Assembly (NCBI RefSeq): GCF_000399665.1
Contig: NZ_KB976986.1
Span: forward strand, 1,926,773-1,990,772
Source: Acinetobacter calcoaceticus ANC 3811
Lineage (GTDB): Bacteria; Pseudomonadota; Gammaproteobacteria; Pseudomonadales; Moraxellaceae
Length of the DNA stretch: 64,000 bases
Direction of reading: 5' to 3'
Shown here: positions 23,093 to 33,661 of the stretch, piece after piece
How positions within the stretch are numbered: position 1 is the first letter of the stretch
Layout: each line of letters starts with the position of its first letter
Program-made: the position numbers and the translations under genes
The notes under the pieces: model-generated
What the model saw: the letters and a program-made list of their open reading frames with translations, nothing else
Told to the model about the DNA's origin: nothing
Databases searched by the model: none

Positions 23093-23230
23093 TTACTTTA
23101 GACGTTTGTTCTGATTACGCTCTTCTTTTGCTTGTTTTTGTACCTGCCTAAGCATTTTATAGCTCTGATAACTCAAAAAGATGACGAGTGCCAGACTTAG
23201 CAATACCACCAAAATCAATATGATTTTCAT
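23093..23230 (-). CDS. 45-residue single-span membrane microprotein
   Basis: ATG at 23230 has GCAGGAG 6-7 bases upstream and opens a 45-codon frame ending TAA. The product begins MKIILILVVLLSLALVIFL, a single hydrophobic helix. A charged tail of about 25 residues follows (KQAKEERNQNKRLK at the end), so topology is probably N-out/C-in with a basic cytoplasmic tail. It is on the opposite strand between nth and adk. The adk terminator at 23260-23280 lies upstream, so it needs its own promoter. I do not recognise the family. Confidence 0.6.
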   Translation of the reverse strand: MKIILILVVLLSLALVIFLSYQSYKMLRQVQKQAKEERNQNKRLK

Positions 23231-23255
23231 ATTGTTCTCCTGCACCGAATGAAAG

Positions 23256-23280
23256 AAAAGAGCCCTCACAAAGAGGGCTC
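23256..23280 (-). terminator. Terminator after adk
   Basis: On the minus strand GAGCCCTC-TTTGT-GAGGGCTC is followed by TTTTCTTTC. Confidence 0.88.
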
Positions 23281-23301
23281 ATTATCACAAACAATATTAA
23301 A

Positions 23302-23970
<669 letters not shown>

Positions 23971-24041
23971 TTAAAACAATGAATGTGAAGCCTGGCAGAA
24001 AAAGTCTCGTTAATCTTCAATAGATCCTGCCCGACATCGAA

Positions 24042-25355
24042 TTATAAGAAAGCCACAAACAAATGTATTGTACCAGCAATAAATCCGGTTACCCCACCCA
24101 GCACAATAAGAATCCACTCATCCTCCTGAAATGCAGGACGCAATAAATTCTGAAACTCTTTTGGTGTCAGTTCGCGAATACGCTCTTTAAACATTTGAAA
24201 AATTTTCTGTGCCCGGCTTGCGTTTAGCGCAGGGTCACATACGGGTCCCATCGTAATTTCAATTGAACGATCAATCAAGTCCGTCTTTAACCTTGCGTAC
24301 TCTCTTGGCCCTAAAGAAAGCTGTAAAGATGTACGAACTAACGGTGTTTCCATAATTTCGTTAATATGACGCTTCACAATACGACGGGTTTTATCTTTAC
24401 GTGGCCCGTACATCATTTCAGTCATAATCGATTTTAACGTAATCAAATCTTCTGTTACTACGCTTGAAAACACATCAGAGACTTCTTCTTGACGCTTCAT
24501 GAAAGCACCTTGGAAATTATAGGTCCCAATTCGAAGAACGGGTACAATCCAAGGAAACTTACGATCTTCTGTTAATCTAAAAATCTGTGGGTAACGAATA
24601 TAATGTGGTTCAAGAGGATTAAATACCATCCAGATTGCAATCCAGTTGGTTAAAAAGCCCCAAATTGAAGCCCAAAACGGGACTGTCCAGTGCCAAGGTA
24701 CGACAAACCAAACAATCATTTGGAAAATACCAAAGAACATCCCAATTAAAGCGCTAATATGCCAAATAAAGTTGATTTCTTTTTGTCCAACTTTTAAGAA
24801 CATGCGTACCATCAAACGGCGATCACCTTCCATTTGACTCACGACCATTTCACGCATATTAACCAGTGACTCGACGTTCATGGTCAGCTCAGTCACTAAT
24901 TCTCTTAGCACGCCTGGTAATTGTTTATGTGCCTGAGCATAAATACGGCGTTTAATTGAATAAGGTAAATTTTCCCAAAGTACGGCATTACGATCGATCA
25001 TGACTTCATCAATCAGGTGTTCAAGTTCAAAACCAACCTGCTCACCAATAATGCGTGCCATATCTTCAGGATCCATTGCTTCTAAAAATTCACGCAATGA
25101 ACCTAACTTAGATAAAGTATTGTCGGTAATAATACCCGAGATACGTCCAGCTTTACGTGGCACAATACCTTGCCAACCTACTGGTAATGGACCTAAATGG
25201 AATCCCCAAAATTTAATTGGGTAAAACACCATTTTTAAAGCCATCCACACGTGTGCCCATGTAACAAAGGCGGTGACTGGAATGATACTTAAAACGGCCC
25301 AAAAATCAGGTCTGTGTAAAAAGGTCTGCCACAATCCGCTGACGTACTCTAACAT
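24042..25355 (-). CDS. DUF445-family membrane protein
   Basis: The 437-residue protein has hydrophobic segments near residues 15-45, two central ones (about 200-245) and one at the C-terminus (LIVLGGVTGFIAGTIHLFVAFL). The long amphipathic stretches between them are typical of DUF445 (YjiN/YheB-like) proteins. It includes KMVFYPIKFWG and NWIAIWMVFNPLEPHYI, matching the repeated 'nxxAxxxLFxP' DUF445 element. Role unknown; likely inner membrane. It follows adk's upstream region on the same strand but with its own spacing, and an outer-membrane protein gene lies 60 bases upstream. Confidence 0.82.
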   Translation of the reverse strand: MLEYVSGLWQTFLHRPDFWAVLSIIPVTAFVTWAHVWMALKMVFYPIKFWGFHLGPLPVGWQGIVPRKAGRISGIITDNTLSKLGSLREFLEAMDPEDMARIIGEQVGFELEHLIDEVMIDRNAVLWENLPYSIKRRIYAQAHKQLPGVLRELVTELTMNVESLVNMREMVVSQMEGDRRLMVRMFLKVGQKEINFIWHISALIGMFFGIFQMIVWFVVPWHWTVPFWASIWGFLTNWIAIWMVFNPLEPHYIRYPQIFRLTEDRKFPWIVPVLRIGTYNFQGAFMKRQEEVSDVFSSVVTEDLITLKSIMTEMMYGPRKDKTRRIVKRHINEIMETPLVRTSLQLSLGPREYARLKTDLIDRSIEITMGPVCDPALNASRAQKIFQMFKERIRELTPKEFQNLLRPAFQEDEWILIVLGGVTGFIAGTIHLFVAFL

Positions 25356-25416
25356 GTAAGACTCTCGTATTTATTTGTGCTCTGCTTATGGCGAGTTAAC
25401 GATAAACTGCTTTGTT

Positions 25417-25935
25417 TTATAAACCAAAACTTAGAGAATAAGAAAATTGAATTTGTGGTTTCGTATCCGCAGCAACTGCTCCATTTTGGTCAGTTAATTT
25501 TTCCGCCGCGCCAATACCCACACTAAAAGTACTAATTCTTTCTGAATTCAACAATACATAAGCCAAATCAACACCAGCGCCTAAACGGGATTTATAATCA
25601 CCATCGACCTCTTTACTATCGAGATGCCCAGCATAAAAACCAATATAGTAACCATTTTTATCTGTGCCGGTAAGATAGTAAGGATATCGAAACCCGACTT
25701 GGCCACCAGCAGTTTTGTCACCATTCAAAAATGCGCCAACTTTGGCATAGGCAATACCATAAGGGTTTACCCATTCACCGTTTAAATGTAATAGTTTTTG
25801 TGTAAAACCGGCACCCACATTCCACGTAGATGCAGTATGTCCTGCTAATTTTGCTTCTGGAAGAAACGAATAGTCTTGAGCATGAGCCCAACTACTTACC
25901 GTCAAAACTGCAAGTAAGGGATAAATTTTTCTCAT
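25417..25935 (-). CDS. Small outer-membrane beta-barrel-like protein (YfaZ-like)
   Basis: The 172-residue product has a Sec signal (MRKIYPLLAVLTVSSWAHA|Q). The mature part is made of alternating hydrophobic strands with Gly/Tyr-rich turns, ending in FSYSLSFGL, an aromatic/hydrophobic end typical of outer-membrane barrels. It resembles YfaZ-type proteins of Acinetobacter, whose role is unknown. The start is ATG at 25935 with GGAG 6 bases upstream; ATG at 25947 overlaps that ribosome site. It may be read with the DUF445 gene 60 bases downstream. Confidence 0.72.
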   Translation of the reverse strand: MRKIYPLLAVLTVSSWAHAQDYSFLPEAKLAGHTASTWNVGAGFTQKLLHLNGEWVNPYGIAYAKVGAFLNGDKTAGGQVGFRYPYYLTGTDKNGYYIGFYAGHLDSKEVDGDYKSRLGAGVDLAYVLLNSERISTFSVGIGAAEKLTDQNGAVAADTKPQIQFSYSLSFGL

Positions 25936-26170
25936 TATTTTCTCCATTTTCCCTAATCGTATGGTGAGAACAACCCTATTCTATTGAATGAGAGACTTTA
26001 ACAGAATTATTTTGCTTCTTATATACAAGTATCTACAATTTTGTTGTCTGCAAAGTCAAAAAGTATCTTATCGAAATGCACTGAAACTTTGAAAATTATG
26101 CAATATTTTAAGTGCTCTTGCGTTAGAATAAGCAGCTATTTTTCTACCCTATGTCATTAAGTCGATCCTT

Positions 26171-28183
26171 ATGAAGCAGCACTTTCCTTTAAAAGATATC
26201 CAGCAAGAAAAGCGCATTTATCGAGGACGAATCTTTTTTGCCGTAGGTCTGGTTATCGTTTGCTTATTAGTGTTGATTAGCCGATACGCTTATTTGCAAA
26301 TTTTTCACTACGACGAATTTTCTACTGCATCCGATAAAAACCGGATTCGCTTACAACCACTTCCACCAGCTCGTGGTTATATCTATGACCGAAATGGTGT
26401 ATTACTGGCAGATAATTATCCTGTTTTTACAGCAACTTTAAGTAAAACAGATGTAGAAGATGCCGACCATGTTGTTGAGCAGCTACAGCCTATTTTAGAT
26501 CTCACACAAGAAGATATTGACCGCTTCAAAAGTCGTATAAAAACTGCTCGAAAAACTGAACGTGTTGCGATTAAACTTAATCTAACCGAAGCCAATATTG
26601 CCAAGTTCAGCGAAGCAAAATATAAATTTCCCGGCGTAAGAATCGAAACACAAATGACCCGTTACTATCCACATGGTGAGTTATTTGCTCATGTGATTGG
26701 TTATGTCGGGCGTATTAACGATAAAGAATTAAAAAGTATTGATAAAGATTTATATGCTGGAACCAACCTGATTGGAAAGATTGGCGTTGAGAAAAGCTAT
26801 GAAGATTTGCTACACGGAACACCAGGTTATGAATCTGTTGAAGCAGACGCTCACAGTAATATATTGCGCCATTTAGGCCGCAAAGACCCTACTCGTGGCA
26901 ATGATCTCTATTTATCTTTAGATTATGGTTTACAGGTTGTTGCCTCTCAACAGCTCGCAGGCCGTCGTGGTGCCATTGTCGCCATCGACCCTCGTACTGG
27001 TGAAATTCTGGCTTTAGTATCTAGTCCAAGTTTCAACCCTAATTTATTTGTGACTGGTATTAACCATAAAGATTATAGTTCTTTACGTGATAGTTTAGAT
27101 CAACCGCTTTATAACCGTGCTGTACAAGGTGCATATCCACCAGGTTCTACCATTAAACCAATGGAAGCGATGGGTGGCTTACACTACGGTATTGTAAACT
27201 GGTCAACAGCAATTTCTGACCCAGGCTATTTCCACTTACCCGGTGATTCTCATAAATTCCGCGACTGGAAAAAAACCGGTCATGGCATCGTAAACATGCA
27301 TAAAGCCATCATTATGTCATGTGATACCTATTTTTATATTCTTGCCCATCAAATGGGTATTGATCAAATGAACCAATGGATGCGTCAATTTGGGTTCGGG
27401 CAAAAAACCGGTGTCGACTTACCAAGTGAAAGTGAAGGTCTTTATCCAAATCCTGAATGGAAAATGCGTACTCGCAAAGCCAAATGGATGAAAGGTGAAA
27501 CGATTTCTGTGAGTATTGGTCAAGGTGCGTTTACTGCCACACCTTTACAACTCGCTATGGCAACTGCAATTACAGCCAATCATGGTTCTCATGTTACCCC
27601 TCACGTTTTACGTTCAACTCATGGTGCAAAACCATTTACTGTACGTAATGCACCAGATGGCAAAATCAACTTCAATGGAACGGATGAAGACTGGGTTCAA
27701 ATGCGCGATGCCATGATTGACGTAATTCAATCAGGTACTGGCCGAGGCATTCGTACACCTCTCTATCAAATTGCAGGAAAGACAGGAACTGCGCAGGTTA
27801 AAAGTATTGCACAAGGTAAACGCTACAATGAATCAGCCCTGAACGAACGCCAACTTGACCATGGTTTATTCGTTGGCTTTGCACCAGCTGATAAACCAGA
27901 AATTGCGATTGCCGTGATTTGGGAAAATGGTCGTCATGGTGGTTCTGCTGCCCAACTTGCAAAACCTATTTTTGATTACTGGTTATTAACTCGTAAGAAA
28001 AACCCAGTCCGACCAGCAAACCATCAAGTTAATGGTGGACTGATGACTGCAGGAATTAAGCCAGGTGAACTCTCAAGCGGTGCTGAAAGCTCTAGTCCAG
28101 CAGCAGCTACTTCAACTGCACCTGCTGCCTCAACACCACTGGCTACCCCAGCTCGCCCTGCAACCAATGAGGTCGATGACTAA
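26171..28183 (+). CDS. mrdA: Penicillin-binding protein 2 (peptidoglycan transpeptidase)
   Basis: PBP2 is the class B transpeptidase of the elongasome, needed for rod shape and a beta-lactam target. The 670-residue product has one N-terminal membrane helix (about residues 19-40) and the PBP dimer domain with ARGYIYDRNG. The transpeptidase motifs are PPGSTIKPM (SxxK), SCDTYFY (SxN-like SCD) and KTGTAQ (KTG). It is longer than E. coli PBP2 (633) because of an Ala/Pro/Ser-rich tail of about 45 residues. rodA is not adjacent; rsmD overlaps its stop by one base. Confidence 0.95.
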   Translation: MKQHFPLKDIQQEKRIYRGRIFFAVGLVIVCLLVLISRYAYLQIFHYDEFSTASDKNRIRLQPLPPARGYIYDRNGVLLADNYPVFTATLSKTDVEDADHVVEQLQPILDLTQEDIDRFKSRIKTARKTERVAIKLNLTEANIAKFSEAKYKFPGVRIETQMTRYYPHGELFAHVIGYVGRINDKELKSIDKDLYAGTNLIGKIGVEKSYEDLLHGTPGYESVEADAHSNILRHLGRKDPTRGNDLYLSLDYGLQVVASQQLAGRRGAIVAIDPRTGEILALVSSPSFNPNLFVTGINHKDYSSLRDSLDQPLYNRAVQGAYPPGSTIKPMEAMGGLHYGIVNWSTAISDPGYFHLPGDSHKFRDWKKTGHGIVNMHKAIIMSCDTYFYILAHQMGIDQMNQWMRQFGFGQKTGVDLPSESEGLYPNPEWKMRTRKAKWMKGETISVSIGQGAFTATPLQLAMATAITANHGSHVTPHVLRSTHGAKPFTVRNAPDGKINFNGTDEDWVQMRDAMIDVIQSGTGRGIRTPLYQIAGKTGTAQVKSIAQGKRYNESALNERQLDHGLFVGFAPADKPEIAIAVIWENGRHGGSAAQLAKPIFDYWLLTRKKNPVRPANHQVNGGLMTAGIKPGELSSGAESSSPAAATSTAPAASTPLATPARPATNEVDD

Positions 28184-28734
28184 TGAAAAATCAATTACGT
28201 ATTATTGGCGGTGAATGGAAAAGACGAGTCCTTCCCTTCGCTAGCATTGAAGGTTTACGCCCAACGCCAGACAGAGTACGTGAAACTCTATTTAATTGGC
28301 TCATGTGGGATATTCAAAATGCGCATGTACTTGATATCTGCACAGGCTCTGGTGCATTAGGTTTTGAAGCATTGTCACGTGGTGCTGCCTCAGTTTATAT
28401 GATTGAACCAGACAAAACTCAGGCACGTTTTTTAAAAGATAACGTTGAGCTATTAAAAGCCCAAAAATGTCATTTAATTAATGCGACTGCTCAACAAGCA
28501 TTACCCCGTTTAAAAGAACAGTTCGATGTGGTGTTTTTAGACCCACCTTATAGTCTAGATTTATGGCAAGAACTTTCAAACTTGGCAGATCCACATATTA
28601 AAAAGAATGGATATATTTATGTTGAAGCCGATCGAGATTTATCTCAGCTTCTCCTCCCTTCAACATGGCAACAAGTTAAAACAACGAAAGCTGGTACCGT
28701 TCATGCAGGGCTTTATCAGAAAGTAGCTGAATAA
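28183..28734 (+). CDS. rsmD: 16S rRNA (guanine966-N2)-methyltransferase RsmD
   Basis: RsmD methylates G966 in 16S rRNA on the 30S subunit. The 183-residue product has the family start LRIIGGEWKRR and RPTPDRVRETLFNWL near residue 26. Also present are the SAM motif VLDICTGSGALGFEALSRGA and the catalytic VVFLDPPY. The ATG shares one base with the mrdA stop (TAATG), so it is translationally coupled to mrdA. A bidirectional terminator follows. Confidence 0.96.
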   Translation: MKNQLRIIGGEWKRRVLPFASIEGLRPTPDRVRETLFNWLMWDIQNAHVLDICTGSGALGFEALSRGAASVYMIEPDKTQARFLKDNVELLKAQKCHLINATAQQALPRLKEQFDVVFLDPPYSLDLWQELSNLADPHIKKNGYIYVEADRDLSQLLLPSTWQQVKTTKAGTVHAGLYQKVAE

Positions 28735-28760
28735 AAAAGGTAGCTTAGTGCTACCTTTTA
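28735..28760. terminator. Bidirectional terminator, rsmD / hupE
   Basis: AAAAGGTAGC-TTAGT-GCTACCTTTT, between convergent rsmD and the end of the urease operon. Confidence 0.85.
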
Positions 28761-28775
28761 CTTTTAAAGTTATGA

Positions 28776-29345
28776 CTAACTTAATCCAATCACTGCAACA
28801 ACTGCTGCACAGGCGCCAACAATTTTTTTGCCATATGGCACATATCGTGTAAGCGCAGCACCCAATGCTAATCCACCACAATAAATTAAAGCCATAGCTG
28901 AAACCATACCCATTACTAATGCAACGACATGGCCTGAGTGTGCTAATTCAACACCATGCGCTATGCCATGAAAGCTCGCAAGTAATGCCGCGGCGATAGG
29001 TAAAATCCGATTTGATTTTGTCCATAGTGCAATTGCTGTAACGACTAAAGAAGCAACAATTCCATATTCAGCAATATTTGCAGACACTAAGCCTTGAGCA
29101 CCGATTAAAAAGCCAATAATAAGGGTAACACTCAAAGTCATTACGCCTGCAATTTTCCATTGCTTAGCTGCTGACCAGAGTAGAACACCAAAAGCCAAAG
29201 CCATCACTAAATGATCTAAACCTGTAAAGGGATGAATAAAACCCGCCATAAAACCAGAATGTTCATGGTCATGTCCTGGGTGTGCCATTACCAGTGTCGG
29301 CAATAATGCAAGGAGCCCTATGCCCCATTTTTTAATGAAGTTCAT
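28776..29345 (-). CDS. ureJ: HupE/UreJ-family nickel permease
   Basis: The 189-residue protein starts with a signal/first helix ending at AMA, then a His-rich segment HPGHDHEHS, followed by six hydrophobic segments. The HupE/UreJ metal motif HPFTGLDHL is near residue 38, and further His occur in the FHGIAHGVELAHSGH segment. The family moves Ni(II) across the membrane. It is the last gene of the urease operon, 10 bases after ureG, so it should supply nickel for urease. AAGGAGAG precedes the ATG. Confidence 0.88.
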   Translation of the reverse strand: MNFIKKWGIGLLALLPTLVMAHPGHDHEHSGFMAGFIHPFTGLDHLVMALAFGVLLWSAAKQWKIAGVMTLSVTLIIGFLIGAQGLVSANIAEYGIVASLVVTAIALWTKSNRILPIAAALLASFHGIAHGVELAHSGHVVALVMGMVSAMALIYCGGLALGAALTRYVPYGKKIVGACAAVVAVIGLS

Positions 29346-29354
29346 AATCTCTCC

Positions 29355-29969
29355 TTAAGCTTTAAACAGCCCTTGTTTCTCGATAAATTGAATGATTTCT
29401 TCAAGACCATCTTGCGTTTTCATATTTGAAAATAAGAATGGCTTTTCTCCGCGCATGCGTTTCGCATCCTGATCCATCACATCAAGATTTGCGCCGACCA
29501 TTGGTGCAAGGTCTGTTTTATTAATAATGAGTAAATCTGATTTGGTAATACCCGGCCCGCCTTTACGAGGGATTTTTTCTCCGCCTGCCACATCAATCAC
29601 ATATAGAGTTAAATCCGAAAGCTCAGGACTAAATGTTGCAGCTAAATTATCACCACCGCTTTCAATAATAATAAGCTCCAAGCCTTCAAACTTTTCACAC
29701 AAATCATCAATTGCAGCTAAGTTAATTGATGCATCTTCACGAATTGCTGTATGAGGGCAACCACCTGTTTCTACCCCCACAATACGATCTGGTGACATCG
29801 CTTCGTTACGGGTTAAAAAGTTTGAATCTTCTTTGGTGTAAATATCATTTGTCACCACAGCCATGTTGTATTTATTACGCAAGGCTAAACATAAATTAAG
29901 TGTAAGCGCAGTTTTACCCGAACCTACCGGTCCGCCAATTCCAACTCGTAATGGACTACGTTCTGTCAT
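29355..29969 (-). CDS. ureG: Urease accessory GTPase UreG
   Basis: UreG is the GTPase that carries and delivers nickel to apo-urease with UreF and UreD. The 204-residue product has the P-loop [12 protein letters not shown], the nickel-binding CPH motif ([13 protein letters not shown]), and the SIMIBI G-domain motifs ESGGDNL and NKTDLA. Length is standard (about 205). It lies between ureF (25 bases upstream) and hupE. Confidence 0.96.
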   Translation of the reverse strand: MTERSPLRVGIGGPVGSGKTALTLNLCLALRNKYNMAVVTNDIYTKEDSNFLTRNEAMSPDRIVGVETGGCPHTAIREDASINLAAIDDLCEKFEGLELIIIESGGDNLAATFSPELSDLTLYVIDVAGGEKIPRKGGPGITKSDLLIINKTDLAPMVGANLDVMDQDAKRMRGEKPFLFSNMKTQDGLEEIIQFIEKQGLFKA

Positions 29970-29993
29970 GATTTTTATCCTTCTTTCCTAAAC

Positions 29994-30659
29994 TTAAGAT
30001 CTGAATAACCGTGAATATTGTGTTTCGTGTTTCATGCTCAGCATGGCATAACGGGGTAAAGCACTACTCAATTGCTCATCAACAAGTTGCAAGGCTTTTT
30101 CCACGGCTTGGGGCACTAAACCATGTAAGTGCCATAAAATTCTTTGTCCAGCCATTTGCCCTAAAGGAACAGTTTTTACTGCTGCTAAAACCTGATTTTC
30201 TAAAACGGTAAAGGTATAAGCTGTGAGCACGTCAACATCGTTAAGCCCAAGTCGACCACAGAGCTGTGCATAGACAGGCACAAAACCAAACTGCTTTTTA
30301 ACCTCAACAGGTTTTTTTAAAACATCTCTAATCCACGCATTCAAAGAAAATGCCAGCTGTTGAGACTCTGCTAAAAGCTCTTTAGTTTCACGGCTTGCCT
30401 TATATAAATTTGCCCAAATCAGAAACTGATCTTGGTCATCATGATGTTGCATGAGACGTTTTAATACTGGTAGCTCAAACCGTACTAACAGCATTTCCAG
30501 CACTTCTTCAAAATAAGCTATTGCCGAGGCTTCATCGTGTATTAAGCCAATATCGATGGCTGTTTCTACACCTTGTGAATAACAATATGCTCCAACTGGC
30601 AGTGCCGTAGAAGACAATGTCAGCAATTGAAGTAATTGCGCTGCGTTATGAATGGACAT
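29994..30659 (-). CDS. ureF: Urease accessory protein UreF
   Basis: UreF couples UreG to the UreD-urease complex and gates nickel transfer. The 221-residue all-helical product has the family opening [24 protein letters not shown] and the RETKELL segment near residue 90. Its start lies inside the end of ureE (14-base overlap), which indicates translational coupling. Position between ureE and ureG is the standard order. Confidence 0.93.
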   Translation of the reverse strand: MSIHNAAQLLQLLTLSSTALPVGAYCYSQGVETAIDIGLIHDEASAIAYFEEVLEMLLVRFELPVLKRLMQHHDDQDQFLIWANLYKASRETKELLAESQQLAFSLNAWIRDVLKKPVEVKKQFGFVPVYAQLCGRLGLNDVDVLTAYTFTVLENQVLAAVKTVPLGQMAGQRILWHLHGLVPQAVEKALQLVDEQLSSALPRYAMLSMKHETQYSRLFRS

Positions 30660-31128
30660 GATGCAAAGCTTTGATTGGGCTTAAGCGGTGGTCATGACTA
30701 TGCTGTGCATAGGCGCCACTTTCAGGTTCAAACGGATGATCAGTTTCTGAGACTGTAAGCCCCAGTCCTTCTACCATTTCTGCAAGCACATGATCAGGTT
30801 CAAAATATAAAGCTGTAGGCGTCAACATTAATGGCACATGTCGGTTACCAAGGTGATAGGCCGCTTTAAGCAGATCAAAATCACTAGCTGCGCTGACTTG
30901 CATCAAACGTTCAGGCTTCGCATCTACGCGTAGTACATTACCCTGTTCAGTTGCAATATATGAACCACTACGCAAAATGCCAGTACGTGGTAAATCAGCA
31001 CCAATATCTACACCACTCACTAAAGTCGCCCGAAAGCGAGATTTTTGGCGTGTATCAAAAGTCAGTTCAACCGTTTCAAATGTTTGATCAGGAGAAATAT
31101 ATTCAAGGCGTTGTGTATAGATTTTCAT
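30646..31128 (-). CDS. ureE: Urease nickel metallochaperone UreE
   Basis: UreE dimers bind nickel and hand it to UreG. The 160-residue product has the N-terminal peptide-binding domain ([12 protein letters not shown]) and a C-terminal metal-binding domain with [10 protein letters not shown], whose His is the conserved dimer-interface ligand. The tail is moderately His-rich ([18 protein letters not shown]), giving extra nickel sites. It overlaps ureF by 14 bases and follows ureC by about 70 bases. Confidence 0.93.
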   Translation of the reverse strand: MKIYTQRLEYISPDQTFETVELTFDTRQKSRFRATLVSGVDIGADLPRTGILRSGSYIATEQGNVLRVDAKPERLMQVSAASDFDLLKAAYHLGNRHVPLMLTPTALYFEPDHVLAEMVEGLGLTVSETDHPFEPESGAYAQHSHDHRLSPIKALHHVHS

Positions 31129-31200
31129 TTAGCTCTTCTCTCCTTATTTATTTCATTCATGTGTATAAATTAATGGGGCAAACCACCCCGACAAAACTAA

Positions 31201-32901
31201 TCAAAACAAGAAATAACGCTGAGCCATAGGTAACACATCAGCAGGTTCACACGTTAATAACTCACCATCAGCTCGCACCTCGTAAGTCTCGGGATGTACC
31301 TGCATGACAGGGCAATATGTATTGTGTTTCATGTCAGTTTTGCTAATTTCACGCGTGTTTTTACACGGACTAATTAATTTCTTCAGGTTTAATTTTTCAG
31401 CAACTTTTTCATCAATCGCTGCTTGAGATAAAAAGGTAATGCAGGTGTTATGAACACCACGTGGATATGCACCAAACATTGGACGGTAATGCACTGGTTG
31501 AGGGGTTGGAATTGAAGCATTAATATCACCCATTGGTGCCGCTGCAATCATGCCACCTTTAATAATCATGGAAGGTTTCACACCAAAAAAGGCTGGCTTC
31601 CATAACACTAAATCGGCAAGTTTCCCGACTTCAATCGAACCGATTTCATGGCTTAAACCATGTGTAATTGCTGGGTTAATTGTATATTTGGCAATGTAGC
31701 GTTTAACGCGATTGTTATCATGAAACTCATTGTCACCCTCTAAAGGACCACGTTGAATTTTCATTTTATGGGCAGTTTGCCAAGTACGTAAAATCACCTC
31801 ACCCACGCGACCCATCGCCTGAGAGTCCGAAGACATCATGGCAATCGCGCCTAAATCTTGCAAAATATCTTCGGCGGCAATAGTTTCACGGCGAATACGG
31901 CTTTCTGCAAAAGCAATATCTTCAGCAATTGCTGGGTCTAAATGATGGCAAACCATGAGCATATCTAAATGCTCATCAATGGTATTAATCGTATAAGGTC
32001 GTGTTGGATTTGTTGAAGATGGCAATACGTTACTTTGTCCAATCGCTTTTAAAATGTCTGGTGCATGCCCACCACCCGCACCTTCGGTATGGTATGTATG
32101 AATCGTACGATTTTTAAATGCCGCCAAAGTTTCTTCTAAAAAACCGCTTTCATTTAAAGTATCTGTATGAATTGCCACCTGCACATCAAACTCGTCCGCC
32201 ACACTCAAACAGTTATCAATAGCTGCCGGTGTTGAACCCCAATCTTCATGCAGTTTTAAGCCAATTACTCCTGCTTTAATTTGCTCTCGAATGGGATCAG
32301 GTAAACTCAAATTCCCTTTGCCTAATAGACCAATATTCATAGGCAAATCATCAATCGCCTGTAACATGGTCGCAATATGCCAAGGTCCTGGAGTCACTGT
32401 GGTTGCCGAAGTTCCGGCTGCTGGTCCTGTACCACCACCAACCATTGTTGTTGTACCCGACATTAACGCAGTTTCAACTTGTTGAGGGCAAATCCAGTGA
32501 ATGTGGGTATCAATACCACCTGCTGTTAAAATTTGTCCTTCACCTGCGATCACTTCTGTTGCAGCCCCTAAAGGAATCGTAATGTCTGGTTGAATATCGG
32601 GATTTCCAGCTTTTCCTATTTTCCAGATTCGGCCATTTTTTAAGCCCACGTCAGCTTTAACAATTCCCCACCAATCCACGATTAAAGCATTGGTAATGAC
32701 TGTATCAGCAACTTCATCAGCTAAAAGCTGTGATTGCCCCATCCCGTCACGAATAACTTTTCCGCCACCAAATTTAACTTCTTCACCATAAGTCGTTAAG
32801 TCTTGCTCAACTTCAATAAAGAGCTCTGTATCCGCCAAACGAATACGATCACCAACCGTTGGACCAAACATCTCAGCATATGCACGACGTGACATTTTCA
32901 T
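31201..32901 (-). CDS. ureC: Urease alpha subunit (catalytic)
   Basis: UreC holds the dinickel centre that hydrolyses urea to ammonia and carbamate. The 566-residue product matches Klebsiella UreC throughout. It has the nickel ligands His133 and His135 (in GGIDTHIHW), the carbamylated Lys216 (in [12 protein letters not shown]), the flap with MVCHHLDP, and the C-terminal end [10 protein letters not shown]. Length is within one residue of the Klebsiella protein (567). Two starts, ATG at 32901 and 32895, differ by two residues; the ribosome site is weak for both. Confidence 0.97.
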   Translation of the reverse strand: MKMSRRAYAEMFGPTVGDRIRLADTELFIEVEQDLTTYGEEVKFGGGKVIRDGMGQSQLLADEVADTVITNALIVDWWGIVKADVGLKNGRIWKIGKAGNPDIQPDITIPLGAATEVIAGEGQILTAGGIDTHIHWICPQQVETALMSGTTTMVGGGTGPAAGTSATTVTPGPWHIATMLQAIDDLPMNIGLLGKGNLSLPDPIREQIKAGVIGLKLHEDWGSTPAAIDNCLSVADEFDVQVAIHTDTLNESGFLEETLAAFKNRTIHTYHTEGAGGGHAPDILKAIGQSNVLPSSTNPTRPYTINTIDEHLDMLMVCHHLDPAIAEDIAFAESRIRRETIAAEDILQDLGAIAMMSSDSQAMGRVGEVILRTWQTAHKMKIQRGPLEGDNEFHDNNRVKRYIAKYTINPAITHGLSHEIGSIEVGKLADLVLWKPAFFGVKPSMIIKGGMIAAAPMGDINASIPTPQPVHYRPMFGAYPRGVHNTCITFLSQAAIDEKVAEKLNLKKLISPCKNTREISKTDMKHNTYCPVMQVHPETYEVRADGELLTCEPADVLPMAQRYFLF

Positions 32902-32938
32902 AACTTATTACTCATCTCTTTCATTATCGTTGTTATGT

Positions 32939-33247
32939 TTAATCCAACTTACCCATGACGCGGCCTGCGAAACCATAAACTTCTCGCTTACCGACCAAAG
33001 CAACAAGCTCCACTTCTCGAGTTTGTCCCGGTTCAAAACGAATTGCTGTACCCGCTGCAATATTCAGTCGAAAACCCTTCGCCATTTCGCGATCAAACTG
33101 TAATGCATCATTTGCTTCATAAAAATGAAAATGAGAACCCACCTGAATAGGCCGATCGCCAATGTTAGCAACTACAACTTTTACGGTTTGCCGTCCAACA
33201 TTCAGTTCAATATCGGCATCTGGAGTAATGATTTCACCGGGGATCAT
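32939..33247 (-). CDS. ureB: Urease beta subunit
   Basis: A structural subunit of the (alpha-beta-gamma)3 urease. The 102-residue product opens with the family motif MIPGEI and contains [17 protein letters not shown] and [24 protein letters not shown], which are nearly invariant in UreB. It lies 11 bases after ureA and 37 bases before ureC. Confidence 0.96.
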   Translation of the reverse strand: MIPGEIITPDADIELNVGRQTVKVVVANIGDRPIQVGSHFHFYEANDALQFDREMAKGFRLNIAAGTAIRFEPGQTREVELVALVGKREVYGFAGRVMGKLD

Positions 33248-33258
33248 AAGCGTTCCTT

Positions 33259-33561
33259 TTATACGATTGGCTGATGGACTGTGACTAATTTCGAGCCATC
33301 TGGAAAAGTTGCCTCGACTTGAACCTCAGCAATCATTTCTGGCACACCATCCATCACATCTTCGCGCTTTAATAAGGTGGTACCGTAATGCATCAAGTCG
33401 CTGACTGTCATACCGTCTCGTGCACCTTCAAGTAAAGCTGCTGAAATAAAAGCAATAGCTTCCGGATAATTCAGTTTCAAACCACGAGCTTTACGGCGCT
33501 CAGCCACTAAACCTGCAGTAAAAATGAGTAACTTATCTTTTTCTGTTGGATTGAGTTCCAT
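33259..33561 (-). CDS. ureA: Urease gamma subunit
   Basis: The smallest urease structural subunit. The 100-residue product has the typical start [31 protein letters not shown] segment ([17 protein letters not shown]) and the end [20 protein letters not shown]. Length is exactly the family norm. It follows ureD after a 100-base gap that holds a terminator-like hairpin, so ureA onward may have partly separate expression. Confidence 0.96.
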   Translation of the reverse strand: MELNPTEKDKLLIFTAGLVAERRKARGLKLNYPEAIAFISAALLEGARDGMTVSDLMHYGTTLLKREDVMDGVPEMIAEVQVEATFPDGSKLVTVHQPIV

Positions 33562-33610
33562 TTCTCTTTCCTAAATTTCATTTATATTCTTTAAGCAAAA
33601 TACGTGCTCA

Positions 33611-33629
33611 AAAACAGCATAGCTGTTTT
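33611..33629 (-). terminator. Terminator-like hairpin between ureD and ureA
   Basis: On the minus strand AAAACAGC pairs perfectly with GCTGTTTT around TAT and is followed by a further T then GAG. The T-run is largely inside the stem, so it may attenuate rather than stop transcription. Confidence 0.45.
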
Positions 33630-33661
33630 AACTGTTTTTTAAATACGCAATTTAACGTAAT

